Assembly: GCF_947497025.1 (NCBI RefSeq)
Contig: NZ_CANMFC010000001.1
Location: forward strand, 652,484-716,483
DNA length: 64,000 bases
Source: an uncultured Kushneria sp.
GTDB taxonomy: Bacteria; Pseudomonadota; Gammaproteobacteria; Pseudomonadales; Halomonadaceae
Direction: 5' to 3'
Every line of letters starts with the position of its first letter. The first letter of the stretch is position 1. The position numbers and the translations under genes were made by a program. Of the stretch, positions 61,560 to 64,000 are shown one piece after another. The notes under the pieces are model-generated. The model had not been told where the DNA came from, searched no databases, and worked only from the letters and a program-made list of their open reading frames with translations.

Positions 61560-62933
61560 TTATGTCAGCGCCTGCATGAGGTGGCGAATCTTGTCGATCG
61601 TCTCGATGAATTCACTTTCTTCATCGGAGTCAGCGACCAGCCCACCGCCGCCCCACACATAAAGGGTATTGTCTTCTCTATAGAGTGTGCGAATGGCAAT
61701 CGACGTATGCATGTCGCCGCGCTGATCGATATAGCCGATGCTGCCGCAATAGGGGCCGCGACGAGTGGCCTCCAGTTCATCGATGATATCCATGGCCCGA
61801 ATACGGGGGGCACCGGTGATGGAACCACCGGGAAACGCGGCGGCCAGTGCGTCGATGGCATCAAGTGACGGGCCCAGCTCGCCCGTAATGGTGCTGACCA
61901 GATGATGAACGTTGCGATAGCTTTCAAGGGCAGCCAGTGCCGGTACGCGTACCGTACCGGCCCGGCAGACCCGCCCAAGGTCGTTGCGCAACAGGTCCAC
62001 GATCATGACGTTCTCGGTACGATCCTTGAGACTGGCGAGCAGTTCATCGGCCAGCTGCTGATCCTCTTCGGCTGTCTGGCCTCTAGGTCGCGTGCCCTTG
62101 ATGGGGCTGGTGGTCAGCTTTCGATCCTGTAGATGCAGGAAGCGTTCGGGCGAGAGTGACATGATGCTGCGCTCGCGCCCGTCTTCACCCTGCCATGAAA
62201 GCCAGGCCCCAAATGGGGCAGGCGTAGCCTGGCGTAACCGGCGCCAGGCTTCCCAGCTGTCTCCCTGACACTGCGCCTGAAAACGCTGGGCCAGATTAAC
62301 CTGATAGCAGTCTCCGGCATGTAGATAGTTACTGACTCTTCGAAAGCGTTCGCCGTAAGTTGCTCGATTGATGTCGGCCGTAAAGGGAGAGGTCAGGGAA
62401 AAGGTGGTATCTTTTTGATCGATTGCCGCTTCCAGCCATGCCAGCACCTGATCACGACGTTCAGCCGTTGCAACCAGATAGCTGCACTGGCGTTGATGGT
62501 CCTGAATCAGGGCCCAATCATAAAGCCCGAGTCTGGCCAGGGGGAGATCAATGTCTGCAATGGCATGACTTTCGAGTCTCTCGAGCAGGCGTCCAAAGTC
62601 ATAACTCCAGTAACCCATGAGCCCCCCGATAAAGGGGACATCCTCGGCTGTCTCCGGGGGCGTTGTCTCGAGATGCTTCAAAAGCTCGCGTTGAGCCTCC
62701 AGTGACGTGGCAGCAAAAAGTGCTTCCGTGCAGTGGTACTGGCCCCTGGCGTCCACCTCAAGCACGGCGGTCGGGTCACTGCTCATGATGTCAAAGCGCC
62801 CGGTCTGCGTATAAGGGCGGCCATTATCCAGCAGTATCGCCCCACGGCGATGGCGAAGCCTTTCAAACCAGGCGGCCGGGTCCGCATGGTAGGGGAGGGG
62901 GTGAAGCAGCAATTGATAGGAAGACATGATCAT
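61560..62933 (-). CDS. pabB: Aminodeoxychorismate synthase component I
   Basis: Converts chorismate with ammonia to 4-amino-4-deoxychorismate for folate. 457 residues with the chorismate-enzyme motifs GDCYQVNLAQRFQAQ, SLSPERFLHL, SPIKGTRPRG (the PabB lysine), KDRTENVMIVDLLRNDLGRVC, FPGGSITGAPRIRAMDIIDELE and CGSIGYI. N-terminal RFDIMSSDPTAVL resembles E. coli RFDIVVADP. Two ATGs (62933 and 62927) are possible; neither has a strong RBS. No pabA is adjacent. Confidence 0.95.
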   Translation of the reverse strand: MIMSSYQLLLHPLPYHADPAAWFERLRHRRGAILLDNGRPYTQTGRFDIMSSDPTAVLEVDARGQYHCTEALFAATSLEAQRELLKHLETTPPETAEDVPFIGGLMGYWSYDFGRLLERLESHAIADIDLPLARLGLYDWALIQDHQRQCSYLVATAERRDQVLAWLEAAIDQKDTTFSLTSPFTADINRATYGERFRRVSNYLHAGDCYQVNLAQRFQAQCQGDSWEAWRRLRQATPAPFGAWLSWQGEDGRERSIMSLSPERFLHLQDRKLTTSPIKGTRPRGQTAEEDQQLADELLASLKDRTENVMIVDLLRNDLGRVCRAGTVRVPALAALESYRNVHHLVSTITGELGPSLDAIDALAAAFPGGSITGAPRIRAMDIIDELEATRRGPYCGSIGYIDQRGDMHTSIAIRTLYREDNTLYVWGGGGLVADSDEESEFIETIDKIRHLMQALT

Positions 62934-63089
62934 GTATCGCAGGCTTTAACGGGGCGGAAAGTCTAACAGTCCATGATAGGAACCGGCGCTATCTGTTTGA
63001 GCCGTGTTGACGAAGTGATGCTGGAACTTTGGTCTTTGCGTGCCGTATGTCGTACTGTGATGGCATTTCCCTGATTGTTGACAATAACC

Positions 63090-63842
63090 ATGACTTCAAC
63101 GACTTCTTCCGGCGAGATTCCTCTCGAGGCGCGAACGCTTGCTGAGCGAGTCTTTCAACAGCTTCAGGATGCCATTGTTCGTGGTGAGCTGCCGGCAGGC
63201 AGCAAAATTACCGAGCCTGGCCTTGCCCAGACTTATGGTATTTCACGTGGCCCGTTGCGTGAGGCCATGCGCCGACTGGAAGCGCACCGCCTGATCGAAC
63301 GTGAACCTCATGTAGGTGCCAGAGTCGTCAAGCTGTCGATGCGCGAACTCCTTGAGCTTTTTGACATGCGTGAGGCGCTGGAGAGCATGGCAGCCAGGCT
63401 GGCGGCGCGACACATGACCACCGATGAAGTCCAGGCGCTGCGTGATGTACTGGTGGCTCATGAAGAGCAGGGCGATCTGGATCAGGCTGAAGCCTACTAT
63501 CAGCGCGAGGGTGATCTCGATTTCCATTACCTGATTGTGCGCGGTAGCCACAATCGAATGCTCATGACCACCCTGTGTGATGATCTCTACTATCTGGTAA
63601 GGCTTTATCGTACTCAATACAGTGCCAGAGGCGGGCGACCGCAGCGTGCCTTTATAGAGCATCACCGGATTGTGGATGCCATTGCTTCCGGCGATGAGGA
63701 GCTGGCCGAGCAATTGATGCGCCGACACGTGATTGCGGCCAGGCAGACGGTGGCCGAACGCTATGCCATGTCCTTGGACGACGATCGAGACCTGTCAAAA
63801 AGCAATGGAAGGGCGCTGTCGCGTCGTACACCATCTGCCTGA
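63090..63842 (+). CDS. GntR/FadR-family regulator, methylcitrate-locus type
   Basis: 250 residues: winged helix (LAERVFQQLQDAIVRGELPAGSKI, YGISRGPLREAMRRLEAHRLI) and an all-helical FCD effector domain with metal-ligand-like FDMREALESMAARLA, DFHYLIVRGSHNRML and AFIEHHRIVDAIASGDEE. It closely resembles the GntR regulators preceding prpB-prpC in Pseudomonas, so regulation of propionate catabolism is likely, but those genes are beyond the window. Start ATG 63090 lacks a good RBS; TTG 63075 is an alternative. Confidence 0.85.
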   Translation: MTSTTSSGEIPLEARTLAERVFQQLQDAIVRGELPAGSKITEPGLAQTYGISRGPLREAMRRLEAHRLIEREPHVGARVVKLSMRELLELFDMREALESMAARLAARHMTTDEVQALRDVLVAHEEQGDLDQAEAYYQREGDLDFHYLIVRGSHNRMLMTTLCDDLYYLVRLYRTQYSARGGRPQRAFIEHHRIVDAIASGDEELAEQLMRRHVIAARQTVAERYAMSLDDDRDLSKSNGRALSRRTPSA

Positions 63843-63907
63843 ATTGCTGATTGCGCTTCGTCCGCCTGCTGTCGTGACAGAAAAGTGAATCTTTTTCCCG
63901 AAAGGGG

Positions 63908-63936
63908 TTGCGCGATCCCGGGGTGATCTATAAAGT
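63908..63936 (+). promoter_or_regulatory. Strong promoter-like element at the right edge
   Basis: TTGCGC (63908-63913) and TATAAA (63929-63934, 15-base spacing) or TAAAGT (63931-63936, 17-base spacing), with a GC-rich discriminator (CGCATCCGCTGCC) and A/T tracts upstream. Resembles stable-RNA promoters; the transcribed gene is outside the window. Confidence 0.5.
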
Positions 63937-64000
63937 ACGCATCCGCTGCCACGGAGCACACGGCGACGAGGCGGCGGGGAAGTCTGGCAGGTGATTGTTT

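Overview
This 64 kb window is a piece of ordinary, densely packed chromosome from a GC-rich gammaproteobacterium. The protein sequences, the pyrD-rmf-rlmKL order, the mlaA-rssB-rssC order and the tau-only-looking dnaX together suggest the Halomonadaceae (Halomonas/Kushneria/Chromohalobacter type) or a close relative in the Pseudomonas-Halomonas sphere. This placement is inference from protein resemblance; no 16S gene is in the window. I see no CRISPR array, no insertion sequence, no prophage and no large genomic island.

Layout. 0-13.7 kb: a cut-off repeat protein, then pyrD, rmf, the 23S rRNA methylase rlmKL, a small WGR-like protein, pdxB, htpX, the aminotransferase alaA, the GTPase rbgA/ylqF, msrB, a decayed gamma-glutamyltransferase gene, a Glu-Gly-Glu-Gly-Glu tRNA array with a strong promoter, and a cation/Ca2+ antiporter. 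14-25.5 kb: the yadGH-type ABC exporter with queF and a ydjA-type nitroreductase, tRNA-Ser(GGA), a small hypothetical protein, acuI, an AT-richer stretch with a membrane acyltransferase, an NAD-type 6-phosphogluconate dehydrogenase, a BaiN/YhiN flavoprotein, the yqjD-yqjE-yqjK membrane cluster and outer-membrane phospholipase pldA. 25.7-33 kb: an MscK-type mechanosensitive channel, tlyA and a response regulator/histidine kinase/solute-binding-protein operon. 33.2-39 kb: SRP RNA (ffs), dnaX-ybaB-recR and rnd-ycgL-ycgN. 39-47 kb: oligopeptidase B, a three-gene set (membrane protein, von Willebrand A protein, class II amidotransferase), cysK and fadD. 47-56 kb: hrpA, mlaA, the rssB-rssC partner-switch pair, a Bcr/CflA drug exporter and a TqsA-like membrane protein. 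56-64 kb: trxA, a TauE exporter, cysB facing cysH, a siderophore/heme-type ABC pair without a binding protein, pabB and a GntR regulator resembling those in front of methylcitrate genes; a stable-RNA-like promoter lies at the right edge.

Many genes fit recurring themes: rRNA modification and ribosome biogenesis or hibernation (rlmKL, rmf, rbgA, tlyA, hrpA), sulfur assimilation and thiol redox (cysK, cysB, cysH, trxA, msrB, a TauE-type transporter), envelope lipid homeostasis (pldA, mlaA, acyltransferase), and DNA replication or repair (dnaX, recR, ybaB). Strong bidirectional hairpin terminators separate most convergent pairs.

The least ordinary points are: the gamma-glutamyltransferase relic with three kinds of lesion, next to a duplicated tRNA array that carries a detached tRNA-Gly 3' end; the three-gene VWA/amidotransferase set in which the amidotransferase oxyanion motif is altered; an RssB-like phosphatase whose receiver domain is degenerate; a solute-binding protein encoded in a two-component operon without a transporter; and a short CysH with a non-canonical P-loop. 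I found no clearly new multi-gene defence or mobile system.
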